Source: CAZADH01 sp964483805
Lineage (GTDB): Bacteria; Muiribacteriota; Ozemobacteria; Ozemobacterales; Ozemobacteraceae
Direction of reading: 5' to 3'
DNA length: 13,925 bases
Assembly (NCBI GenBank): GCA_964483805.1
Contig: CAZADH010000153.1
Span: forward strand, 1-13,925
Shown here: positions 1-8,415 of the stretch, in pieces
Layout of the letters: every line of letters starts with the position of its first letter
How positions within the stretch are numbered: the first letter of the stretch is position 1
Notes under the pieces: model-generated
What the model was told of the DNA's origin: nothing
What the model saw: only the letters and a program-made list of their open reading frames with translations
The model's database searches: none
Program-made: the position numbers and the translations under genes

Positions 1-31
1 TCGGCCGGTCTTTGTTCGAGGGGCCGGCCGA
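1..31 (-). terminator. Perfect 8-bp inverted repeat at window edge, possible terminator stem
   Basis: TCGGCCGG (1-8) and CCGGCCGA (24-31) are perfect inverted copies separated by 15 nt. The hairpin lies 34 nt past the stop codon of the minus-strand thioredoxin-fold gene, where a transcript terminator would be expected. Any T-run of an intrinsic terminator would lie beyond base 1 and cannot be seen. It could equally be a chance GC-rich palindrome. Nothing else is visible in bases 32-64. Confidence 0.3.
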
Positions 32-64
32 CGTCGAACTGCGTTGGCTGGTCGGCGCTTTAGC

Positions 65-391
65 CTACCGCCGCGCGTCGGCCCGCGCCAGCAGCGCCTC
101 GATCTCGGCGGCGGTGAGGCGGCCGAGGCGGCGGCCGCGGGGGGTGCCGTCGTCGAACAAGACGAGGGCGGGGTACCCGTAGACGCCGTGGGTGCGGGCC
201 CACTCGGCATAGTCGGCGAAGGGCAGACGCAACAGGTGCAGTTGGGCGCTGCGGTTCTCGACGGCCTGCAGGGCCTCGTCGAGGGCGACGCTGGCGGTGT
301 CGTCAGCGTTGAGCAACGCGACCAGCACCGGGCCGCTCTGCAGGCCGATGAGTTCGTCGAGTTCGCTGGTTCCTGAGGGCGGCAGGGTCAT
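65..391 (-). CDS. Thioredoxin-fold protein lacking redox cysteines (108 aa)
   Basis: This is a small soluble protein with a thioredoxin-like pattern. It has a beta strand PVLVALLNADD (residues 21-31), a helix, then GVYGYPALVLFDDG (69-82), which matches the cis-proline region (Pro74) and the following strand of thioredoxins. The usual WCxxC site would fall near residues 28-34, but the sequence there is NADDTAS, and the protein has no cysteine at all. It is therefore unlikely to be a disulfide reductase; a binding or chaperone-like role is an inference. The ATG at 391 is preferred because AGAGG lies about 9 nt upstream, while longer starts would overlap the preceding gene. There is no signal peptide, so it is probably cytoplasmic. 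It is the last gene of the minus-strand cluster, 40 nt after the sigma-54 activator, and ends in TAG. Confidence 0.75.
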   Translation of the reverse strand: MTLPPSGTSELDELIGLQSGPVLVALLNADDTASVALDEALQAVENRSAQLHLLRLPFADYAEWARTHGVYGYPALVLFDDGTPRGRRLGRLTAAEIEALLARADARR

Positions 392-404
392 CGCGGGCGA
401 CCTC

Positions 405-431
405 TGACAACGTATTGACAATGTAACATAT

Positions 432-436
<5 letters not shown>
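405..436 (-). promoter_or_regulatory. AT-rich spacer with TGACAA direct repeats before the thioredoxin-fold gene
   Basis: This short AT-rich stretch stands out in GC-rich surroundings. On the plus strand TGACAA occurs at 405-410 and again at 416-421, so the copies are 11 bp apart, about one helical turn. ATTGA (414-418) and TCAAT (432-436) also form an inverted pair. No convincing -35/-10 pair was found on the minus strand. The site could hold an internal promoter or operator for the last gene, or it may simply be unconstrained spacer. Confidence 0.25.
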
Positions 437-2083
<1,647 letters not shown>

Positions 2084-2087
<4 letters not shown>

Positions 2088-3838
2088 GATTGCCTGGGTT
2101 GTTCGGGTTGCTTTCGTCGCAGCAGTCGTCGTTGGATCAGGTTCACGGCCTGGGTGACCTCGGCGATGCCGGCCACGCGCCCGAGCATGAGAACAAGGGC
2201 CAGCCCGACAATACCCGCAGCGGTCAATGCCAGTCCATTGGCAAGAATACCGCCGCCGCGGAAGCTCGTGCAACCCCAGGCGAGCAGCCCTGCCTCGAGG
2301 CCGCCGTGCAGCGGGCGCAGGGCGGCGGCGGCGATGGCGCCGATCACCGCGGTCTTCAACAAGGTGATGCCGATGCCGAGGCGCCCGGGGTTCTCGACGT
2401 GCCGGGGCAGGTTCCACCACAGTTGGGCGAAGTTGGCGATGCCGGCCAGCGAGTTGGCAAACGCCAGGCCAAAGACGCCCCAGATCGGGGTGAGGATCAG
2501 GCTGGCCGTGAGGTTGACGCCGACCGAGGCGAGGCTGGAGCGCACCGGCGTGCGGGTGTCGCCGAGCGCGTAATACGAAGGCCCGAGCACCTTGACGGCG
2601 GCGAAGGCGAACAGGCCGATGGCGTAGGCCGAGAGCGCGACGGCCGTCTGCTGCGTGTCATACGTTGTAAAGCAACCGTGTTGAAACAGCAGGCGCAGGA
2701 TCGGTTCGGCCAGGCCGATCAGCAGCAGGCTTGCCGGCACCGTGAGCAGCATGGTCAGCCGCAACGAACTGCCCAGGGTGCCGGCAAAACCCTCGAGATC
2801 GCGGGCGGCGGCCTGGCGCGAGACCATGGGCAGATTGGCCTGGGCGACCGACACCCCGAACACCCCGATCGGCAGTTGCATGAGGCGGAAGGCGTAACCG
2901 AGCCACGACACCGGCCCGGTGCCCAGCGAGGTGGCCAGGACGGTGCCGACCGCAACATTGACCTGGGTGGCGGCGAGCCCAACCGTGCCGGGGACCATGA
3001 GCCGCGCGATCTGGCGCACGCGCGCGTCGGCGAAGTCGAGGCACCACGCCGGCCGGTAGCCGCGACGCCAGAGCGCAACGAACTGCACGGTCATCTGCAG
3101 GATACCGCCGAGCATGGCGCCGACCGCCATGCCGGTGATGGCCGGCCACCCGTAATAGGCCGCGAGTGGGCACAGCGTAAACCCGGCAACGATCATCGCG
3201 ACATTGAGCAGCGCCGGGGCGATAGCGGGAACGAAGAACTCGCCCAGCGAATTGAGCATGCCCATGGCGATGGCGGCCCACGAGATCTCGAGCAGATACG
3301 GGAACATGATCTGCGTCATGGTTACCGTGACCGCAAACTTGCCGGGAACCGTGCGATATTCGCCGGCAAGCAGACCCACGAGCCAGGGTGAGGTGAGAAT
3401 GCCGACGATGGTGATGGTGCCGACGATGACCAGCAGCGCGCTCAGGACCCGATTGGTGAGGCGGAACGCTTCGTCGCGCCCGTCGCGGGTGAGCGCTTCA
3501 TTGAAGGTCGGCACGAACGCCGAACTCATGGCGCCTTCGGCGAAGAGGTCGCGCAGAAGATTGGGGATGCGGTAGGCCACATTGAACGCGTCGGTGAAGT
3601 CGCCGGCGCCGAAAAGAAAGGCGAACACCTGTTCGCGGGCGAGCCCGGCGACGCGCGAGAGCGAGGTGGCGACGCCCATGACGGCGGCCGAACGCGCCAC
3701 CGAAGCTCCGGCGGGCGGAGGCGGCAGCGGGGCACCGGGCGCATCGGGCGCCGTCGACTCGTTGGGGCGATGCCCGTCGCTTGCGGGCGGGGCCGGGGGC
3801 TGCGGGGACTCCGGGTGGTCGTGTGGGTTTGTGGTCAT
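2084..3838 (-). CDS. murJ: Lipid II flippase MurJ (MviN family, 584 aa)
   Basis: MurJ moves the peptidoglycan precursor lipid II across the inner membrane. The protein is a polytopic membrane protein of the MOP superfamily. The family signature is clear at SLSRVAGLAREQVFAFLFGA (59-78) and continues through TDAFNVAYRIPNLLRDLFAEG to residue 102, then AMSSAFVPTF. Arginines 62, 68 and 96 lie where MurJ proteins carry conserved basic residues in the cavity. About 14 hydrophobic segments follow, and the end is basic (RRLLRRKQ). The length is somewhat above the usual 510-530 because of a 45-residue proline-rich N-terminal extension. The ATG at 3838 overlaps the previous stop (ATGA), and the upstream DNA is AT-rich with no Shine-Dalgarno, so translation is probably coupled. 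It overlaps the sigma-54 activator start by 4 nt. Confidence 0.95.
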
Positions 3839-4725
3839 CGTATTGAAGATGTATGTAATAATGCGTCGCGGGCCGCTGCCTGAATCTGCACGAGATCGGG
3901 CCGGCGATGCCAGTCGAGGTCGGCGTATTTTTCGCACAGATGGGCGACCGCCGTCAACTCGGCGTCCGTGAGGCGATCGGGGATGGCGCCGGTGGTCAGG
4001 TCGAGGTCGACGGCCAGTTGGGCGGCGATGAGTCCGGGCAGGGCGGTGATGCGCTCGGCCGGCAACCAGCGGCCCAGTTCCGCGGTGGGCGGGGCCTTGG
4101 CGCCGCGGGTGTCGGGTTGGATGCCGGCGGGTAGGGGCGAGGCGGCGAGAATCATCGCGCCGTGAATCATCATCACGCCGTCGCGCACGAGTCCGGCGGC
4201 GCCGACGAGTTTGCGCCCGTCGAGCAGGATCGAGTGGCCGGCATGCGTCGCAAAACAGTGGGGGTCGCGGCCCGTATCGGTGCTGCTCGCACGGCGGATG
4301 GGTTCGGCGAACGTGGCGGGCAGGCCGAGAGCGCACAAGGCCGTGACGATCGGCTGCATCAAGGTGCGGAACCGCGCGAGAAAGTCAGTGGGTCCCGGAA
4401 CCCTCTCGTGCAGCCAATCGAGTCGGGCGGCGACCGAGAAGGTCAACTCGTGGTGATGCAACACCATGCGGCCACCGGTGACGCGGCGTACCAGGCCCAG
4501 TCCGGCGGCTCGCGCGGCAGCAACGGACACCGCCGCGGCCATGTCCTGGGCGTAACCAAACGACAGGGTCGGTGGATCCCAGCGATAGCACCGTAATATT
4601 ACCGGTGTATCGTGCGCTTGCCCGGGCGGCGGATTCGCCAATCCCAGGGCAAGAACTTCGTCGATGGCCATATTGCGGGCCGGCGACAGGGCCGGATCGT
4701 CGAGCCGGCGCAACCGGGGCACCAC
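3835..4725 (-). CDS. Octanoyl/lipoyl transferase, LipM/LplA family (296 aa)
   Basis: This belongs to the biotin/lipoate A/B protein ligase fold, which attaches octanoate or lipoate to the lipoyl domains of 2-oxoacid dehydrogenases and GcvH. Seen in the sequence: an N-terminal NMAIDEVL (18-25), the substrate-pocket motif RRVTGGRMVLHHHELTFSV (80-98), GRKLVGAA (170-177) with the expected lysine Lys172, and HGAMIL (188-193). Cys157 in DPHCF sits where LipM octanoyltransferases keep their catalytic cysteine, while LplA ligases generally lack it. I therefore favour a LipM-type octanoyl-ACP transferase, but a free-lipoate ligase is not excluded. The start is GTG at 4725 (a second GTG at 4722), with GAGG 9 nt upstream. 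It lies 27 nt after the phosphatase gene and overlaps murJ by 4 nt. Confidence 0.88.
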   Translation of the reverse strand: MVPRLRRLDDPALSPARNMAIDEVLALGLANPPPGQAHDTPVILRCYRWDPPTLSFGYAQDMAAAVSVAAARAAGLGLVRRVTGGRMVLHHHELTFSVAARLDWLHERVPGPTDFLARFRTLMQPIVTALCALGLPATFAEPIRRASSTDTGRDPHCFATHAGHSILLDGRKLVGAAGLVRDGVMMIHGAMILAASPLPAGIQPDTRGAKAPPTAELGRWLPAERITALPGLIAAQLAVDLDLTTGAIPDRLTDAELTAVAHLCEKYADLDWHRRPDLVQIQAAARDALLHTSSIR

Positions 4726-4752
4726 CGTGGGGGACCTCGCCAGCGGTCCGGG

Positions 4753-6018
4753 TCAGGCCGTGCGGCGCAACGCGAGAAACGCCGCGTCGTCGCGGGCGCC
4801 GCGGCGACTGGCCACCGCGGTCAGCGTGTCGCGCAGGTTCTGGCGGATTTCGGTCAGAGGGGCGTTGCGGCGGGCGAGCAGGAAGTCGCGCAACCCGGTG
4901 ACTCCGTGGATCGCCTCGGCGTCGCCGCGCAACTCGATGACGCCGTCGGTATAGAGCACCAGCAGGTCGCCCGGAGCGATGTTCATGGTGCCGTTCTCGT
5001 AGTCGGCAGTTTCGACGCCGAGGGGGCAACAGGCCACGCTGGGCACCTCGAGGTCGCGGCCGTCGGCAGAGAGGTGGAGCGGCGGCAGGTGGCCGGCAGC
5101 CGCATAGGTGTACGTGCCGTTTCTGGGGTCGAGCAGGCCGGTGTGCGCGGTGGCCAGAACGGTGCCCTGGTCGATGCTTTCGCGCACCCGGGTATTGAGA
5201 ACCGTGAGCAGGTGGGCCGGGTCGCGCGACTCGTGCGCCAGGTGGCGAAACAGGGTGACGACCATGACCATGAGCATGGCGGCGGGAATCCCCTTGCCGG
5301 CCACGTCGCCGATGAGCACGGCAAGCTGGCCATTGGCCAACGGGATGACATCGTAGAAATCGCCGCCGACAAACCGCGCCGGCTGCAGAAAACCGTCGAT
5401 CGACAACCCCTCGACGCGGGGCCACGGCCGACCCATCAGGCTCTCTTGCAGAACGCGGGCCTCGTTGCATTCCCAGCGCATCGACCCAAGATCGGCGCCG
5501 GTGAGCTGCTCGAGCGAGGTGACGGCGAAATGCAGATCGCGGGTTTCGAGCGAGCGCTTCATGACCACGCGGGTGCGGGTGACCACTTCGTGCATCGAGA
5601 ACGGCTTGGTGATGTAGTCGTCGGCACCGCTGTCGAGACCGCGGATCTTGCTGAACAGGTCGGTCTTGGCCGAGAGCACGATGACGGGGACGTGCGCCGA
5701 ACGTGGATCGACGCGCAGGCAGCGCAGAACCTCGTAACCATCCATTTCGGGCATCATCAGGTCGAGCAGGATGAGGTCGGGAGGGGTGGTCTGGATCGCT
5801 TGCAGGGCCGCCGGACCCGACTCCGCCTCGATGACGGTATAACCTGCCTCGGCGAGATTGATGCTGAGCAGATTGCGGATGTCGCCGTCGTCGTCGACGA
5901 CCATGACCGACATCGGGCGCTGGGCGATCCCCTCGCGTGGCGCCTCTGCGTGTTCGGTATGGCCGTGGGCCGCGCTTTGCGGTCGCTGGTTGCCCGCGTT
6001 GGATTGGTCGGAACTCAT
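4753..6018 (-). CDS. Response regulator with PP2C-type (SpoIIE/RsbU) phosphatase output (421 aa)
   Basis: A receiver domain (about 35-155) has acidic residues Asp42-44, phosphoacceptor Asp86 in DLILLDLMMPEMDG, Ser116 and Lys138 in ITKPF. A SpoIIE/RsbU-type PPM phosphatase domain follows (about 205-419) and keeps its metal ligands: FVGGDFYD (216-223), IGDVAGKGIPAAMLM (236-250), YTDG (356-359) and RDDAAFL (409-415). Such proteins dephosphorylate serine/threonine sites, classically on STAS anti-anti-sigma factors in partner-switching stress control. No STAS protein or anti-sigma kinase is visible here, so the substrate is unknown. The ATG at 6018 is preceded by GAGGGGGAG about 9 nt upstream. It is the first gene of the minus-strand cluster, behind the putative promoter at 6080-6109. 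The cognate histidine kinase is not in the window. Confidence 0.93.
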   Translation of the reverse strand: MSSDQSNAGNQRPQSAAHGHTEHAEAPREGIAQRPMSVMVVDDDGDIRNLLSINLAEAGYTVIEAESGPAALQAIQTTPPDLILLDLMMPEMDGYEVLRCLRVDPRSAHVPVIVLSAKTDLFSKIRGLDSGADDYITKPFSMHEVVTRTRVVMKRSLETRDLHFAVTSLEQLTGADLGSMRWECNEARVLQESLMGRPWPRVEGLSIDGFLQPARFVGGDFYDVIPLANGQLAVLIGDVAGKGIPAAMLMVMVVTLFRHLAHESRDPAHLLTVLNTRVRESIDQGTVLATAHTGLLDPRNGTYTYAAAGHLPPLHLSADGRDLEVPSVACCPLGVETADYENGTMNIAPGDLLVLYTDGVIELRGDAEAIHGVTGLRDFLLARRNAPLTEIRQNLRDTLTAVASRRGARDDAAFLALRRTA

Positions 6019-6079
6019 GGCTGTTTTCTCCCCCTCGACTCGTCGCGATGACTCTGTTGCCGCACACCACCGAGCCGAC

Positions 6080-6109
6080 AGCATAGCAGGTTTCACCTGC
6101 CTGCGCCAA
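6080..6109 (-). promoter_or_regulatory. Putative promoter of the minus-strand operon
   Basis: On the minus strand TTGGCG (6104-6109) lies 18 nt upstream of TATGCT (6080-6085), and TG one base before the -10 gives an extended -10 (TGCTATGCT). Both hexamers match four of six consensus bases. The predicted transcript would have a leader of about 55 nt before the ATG at 6018. This is inference from consensus only. Confidence 0.5.
6086..6100. promoter_or_regulatory. Operator-like inverted repeat inside the minus-strand promoter
   Basis: GCAGGT (6086-6091) and ACCTGC (6095-6100) are a perfect 6-bp inverted repeat around a 3-bp centre. It fills most of the -35/-10 spacer and directly abuts the proposed -10, a position typical of repressor sites. 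The binding protein is unknown. I did not recognise it as a known operator consensus. Confidence 0.4.
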
Positions 6110-6148
6110 TGGCATGTCACGGCTTTCGCGGCTGGGGCACGTCCGGCT

Positions 6149-6177
6149 TTGACGCGTGGGGCCGCGGGGGTTACAAT
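6149..6177 (+). promoter_or_regulatory. Sigma-70-type promoter of the transglutaminase-like operon
   Basis: TTGACG (6149-6154) is followed after exactly 17 nt by TACAAT (6172-6177), each five of six consensus bases. Transcription would begin near 6184, just upstream of the strong ribosome site GGAGGT (6199-6204) of the gene starting at 6212. The position between two divergent genes and the correct spacing make this the best-supported promoter in the window. Confidence 0.72.
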
Positions 6178-6211
6178 TGCCGCATCCTGACAACCCTCGG
6201 AGGTCCAAGCC

Positions 6212-8413
6212 GTGATGCTGCAGACGCCGCACCCGCACTCCCCGATTCTGGCGATACCAAGAACGAGGCATTGCCGGCTCGCACTGCTCGTGGTGACCTG
6301 GCTCGTGGTGTTGGGTGTGGGGTCCGGGGCGTACGCCGCTGTATTGACATTAGATGACGGAACGAGCCTCACGGTCGAACAGTTCACGGCGACCGGCACC
6401 GCGGCGCAGTTTCGCGTCGGCACCGAAAGTCGCTCGCTGCCGTTGAACCGTATTCGTGACCTTTCATTTGCCGACCGCCATGGCGAGATCGGGGCCGGCA
6501 TGGGCGCGACCGCGTCGGCGCCGGCCGATCTGGTGGTTCAGCGCGAGAAGGCGGTGGCGACCCTGCGCCAGCATCCCGATGCCACCATGGTGCTGGTCGT
6601 CGATGACGGTTCGTTCGTCTACCGGGCCGACGGCACCAATACCTACCGCTACCGCAGCGTCGTCTACGTGGCCAAAGAAGAAGCGCTCGGCGTGGGGGCG
6701 CAGTCGCACTGGTTCGACAAGGAACGCAACCGGGTCAAGGTGCTGCACGCGCGGTCGATGAGTCCTGATGGGGTCGTTCACGAACTCGATCCGCAACAGA
6801 TTCGTATCGCCAAGAGTTCCGGTGGCAGCGAGTTCTTCGACAACTATCTGACCATGAGCTACACGGTGCCCGGCGTCGAGGTCGGTTCGCTCGTCGATGT
6901 CGCCTACGAGACCGAGGAGTTCAATCCATTCGATCGCAAACTGTGGCAGTGCGGCTATTTCTTTCAGGGTTCCGAACCGGTGGTCGAGTCGATCATGCGC
7001 GTGGTGGTGCCCCATGACCAACCGCTTCATTACGTGGCCCGGTGCATGCCTGGCAACACTGCGTCGCCGACCGTCGAATCGGTTGATGGCAATCGTATTT
7101 ACACCTGGCGCGTTCTCGGCAGCGCGCCGTTGATCGCCGAACCGCGCATGCCGCCGGAGTCTGATGTGCTGCCGCGGGTCAACTGCTCGTTGCAGAAAGA
7201 GTTCGACTACATGTTCTCGGTGCTCAAACCCATGCACGACAAACGCTTTCAGGCGTCGGCAGGGGTCAAGGCCAAGGTCGAAGAACTGGTGGCCGGGGCC
7301 AAGACGCTCGAAGAGAAGATCGGCCGTCTCTACACGTTCTGCCAGCGTGACATACGTTATATTTCTATCAAGGGCAACCTTTCGTCGAACCAGGTGGGGC
7401 ATGCGGCCGAAGAGACGCTGCGCAACCGCTACGGTGATTGCACCGACAAGGGCATGCTGCTGGCGACGATGTTGGAGTGCATCGGGGTGAAAGCGTGGCC
7501 GGTCGGGATCCGCACCAACGATGCTGGCACGGCGTTGCGCGAGATCGCCGTGTTCGACTCGAACCACTGCATCACCGAGGTCGAGTTGCACGGGCAGCGG
7601 ATGTTTCTCGATTCGACGGCGTCCGATTACCGCTTCCCGTGTTTCCGGGCCGACGACCATGGCACGCTCGCGGTTAACGTGATGACCGGCCAGATCAATC
7701 CGGTGCCGGTGCCGCCGCCGGCGAGCAACGCGATGCTGGTGCGGCGCGAGCTCGAGGTTGCCGCCGACGGGACCACGGTGGTCCGCTACCACGGCGAGAT
7801 GACCGGAACGACCGAGGCGAATCAACGCGGCGCTCTGCGCAGCATGAAGCCCGAGGAATACGAGAAGGAGGTGCGCGAGAGTGTGGCCGGCCTCGCGGCC
7901 GATTACCTCCTGACGCTCGCCACCTTCACCGATCCGCTCGACTTGACCACGCCGTTGGCGATCGACACCCATTACACCTTGCGGCGTTATGCGCCGCGGT
8001 CGGGCAGGATCATGATCTTCTCGATCCCATTCATGGGGTTTCGCTTCCCGGAGGTGTCGCTGCCGGAGCGCCGGTTCGACATCGTCTACCGCACCACCTC
8101 GCTGCGCACCGATGATGTGAGTATTGTGGCGCCGGCCGGCTTCGCGGTCAAGTATCTGCCCCCGCCGCTCACGGTCGATACCCCCTACCTGGGCTACACC
8201 GGCAGTTACGTGCAGGAACCGGCCGCGGGTGGCAAACCGCTGACGGTGCGCTACCGCGGTTGCCTCGAGTTTCGGCAACGTGTCGTGCCCGTGGCCGATT
8301 ACGCCGCCTACAAGGCGGCGCTCGAGAAGCTGTCGCGGTACGGTGAAGAACGCATTTTCTTCGAGGAAGTCGGGGCGGCGGCTCCCGCTGATGCCGCGCA
8401 GGGAGGTCGCTGA
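6212..8413 (+). CDS. Exported DUF3857/transglutaminase-like protein with intact catalytic triad (733 aa)
   Basis: An N-terminal hydrophobic segment (about 22-38) ending in GAYA|AV gives a likely signal peptide cleaved after Ala42, so the protein acts outside the inner membrane. Domains in order: a small beta-rich module (43-90), a DUF3857-type domain (about 108-300, with SPDG at 184-187), a transglutaminase core (about 365-480) and a beta-rich C-terminal region. The core has NRYGDCTDKGMLL with Cys410, SNHCITEV with His452 and FLDST with Asp467: order and spacing fit a Cys-His-Asp triad. Members of this fold can act as crosslinking enzymes, amidases or proteases; the substrate here is unknown. 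The start is GTG at 6212, 7 nt after GGAGGT; ATG at 6215 is equally possible. It lies 2 nt before a related gene. Confidence 0.88.
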   Translation: MMLQTPHPHSPILAIPRTRHCRLALLVVTWLVVLGVGSGAYAAVLTLDDGTSLTVEQFTATGTAAQFRVGTESRSLPLNRIRDLSFADRHGEIGAGMGATASAPADLVVQREKAVATLRQHPDATMVLVVDDGSFVYRADGTNTYRYRSVVYVAKEEALGVGAQSHWFDKERNRVKVLHARSMSPDGVVHELDPQQIRIAKSSGGSEFFDNYLTMSYTVPGVEVGSLVDVAYETEEFNPFDRKLWQCGYFFQGSEPVVESIMRVVVPHDQPLHYVARCMPGNTASPTVESVDGNRIYTWRVLGSAPLIAEPRMPPESDVLPRVNCSLQKEFDYMFSVLKPMHDKRFQASAGVKAKVEELVAGAKTLEEKIGRLYTFCQRDIRYISIKGNLSSNQVGHAAEETLRNRYGDCTDKGMLLATMLECIGVKAWPVGIRTNDAGTALREIAVFDSNHCITEVELHGQRMFLDSTASDYRFPCFRADDHGTLAVNVMTGQINPVPVPPPASNAMLVRRELEVAADGTTVVRYHGEMTGTTEANQRGALRSMKPEEYEKEVRESVAGLAADYLLTLATFTDPLDLTTPLAIDTHYTLRRYAPRSGRIMIFSIPFMGFRFPEVSLPERRFDIVYRTTSLRTDDVSIVAPAGFAVKYLPPPLTVDTPYLGYTGSYVQEPAAGGKPLTVRYRGCLEFRQRVVPVADYAAYKAALEKLSRYGEERIFFEEVGAAAPADAAQGGR

Positions 8414-8415
8414 CC

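Noticed and set aside
2088..2420. N-terminal extension of the sigma-54 activator beyond 2087
   Set aside because: The extra 111 residues are Arg/His-rich shadow sequence inside murJ. The ATG at 2087, overlapping the murJ stop, is the natural start.
2090..3391. 433-codon plus-strand frame across murJ
   Set aside because: Highly charged Gly/Glu/Arg-rich sequence without recognisable features, opposite a membrane protein with clear MurJ signatures.
4593..4602. Perfect palindrome GTAATATTAC
   Set aside because: It lies inside the lipoyl transferase coding sequence and encodes the Val-Ile-Leu strand. A regulatory role is not supported.
4612..6051. 479-codon plus-strand frame across the phosphatase gene
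   Set aside because: Antisense to a receiver-PP2C protein with all motifs present; a composition artefact.
6133..6151. Possible sigma-54 (-24/-12) site upstream of the transglutaminase-like gene
   Set aside because: GGCACG looks like a -24 element, but the required GC 10 nt further is TT, and a much better sigma-70 promoter overlaps it.
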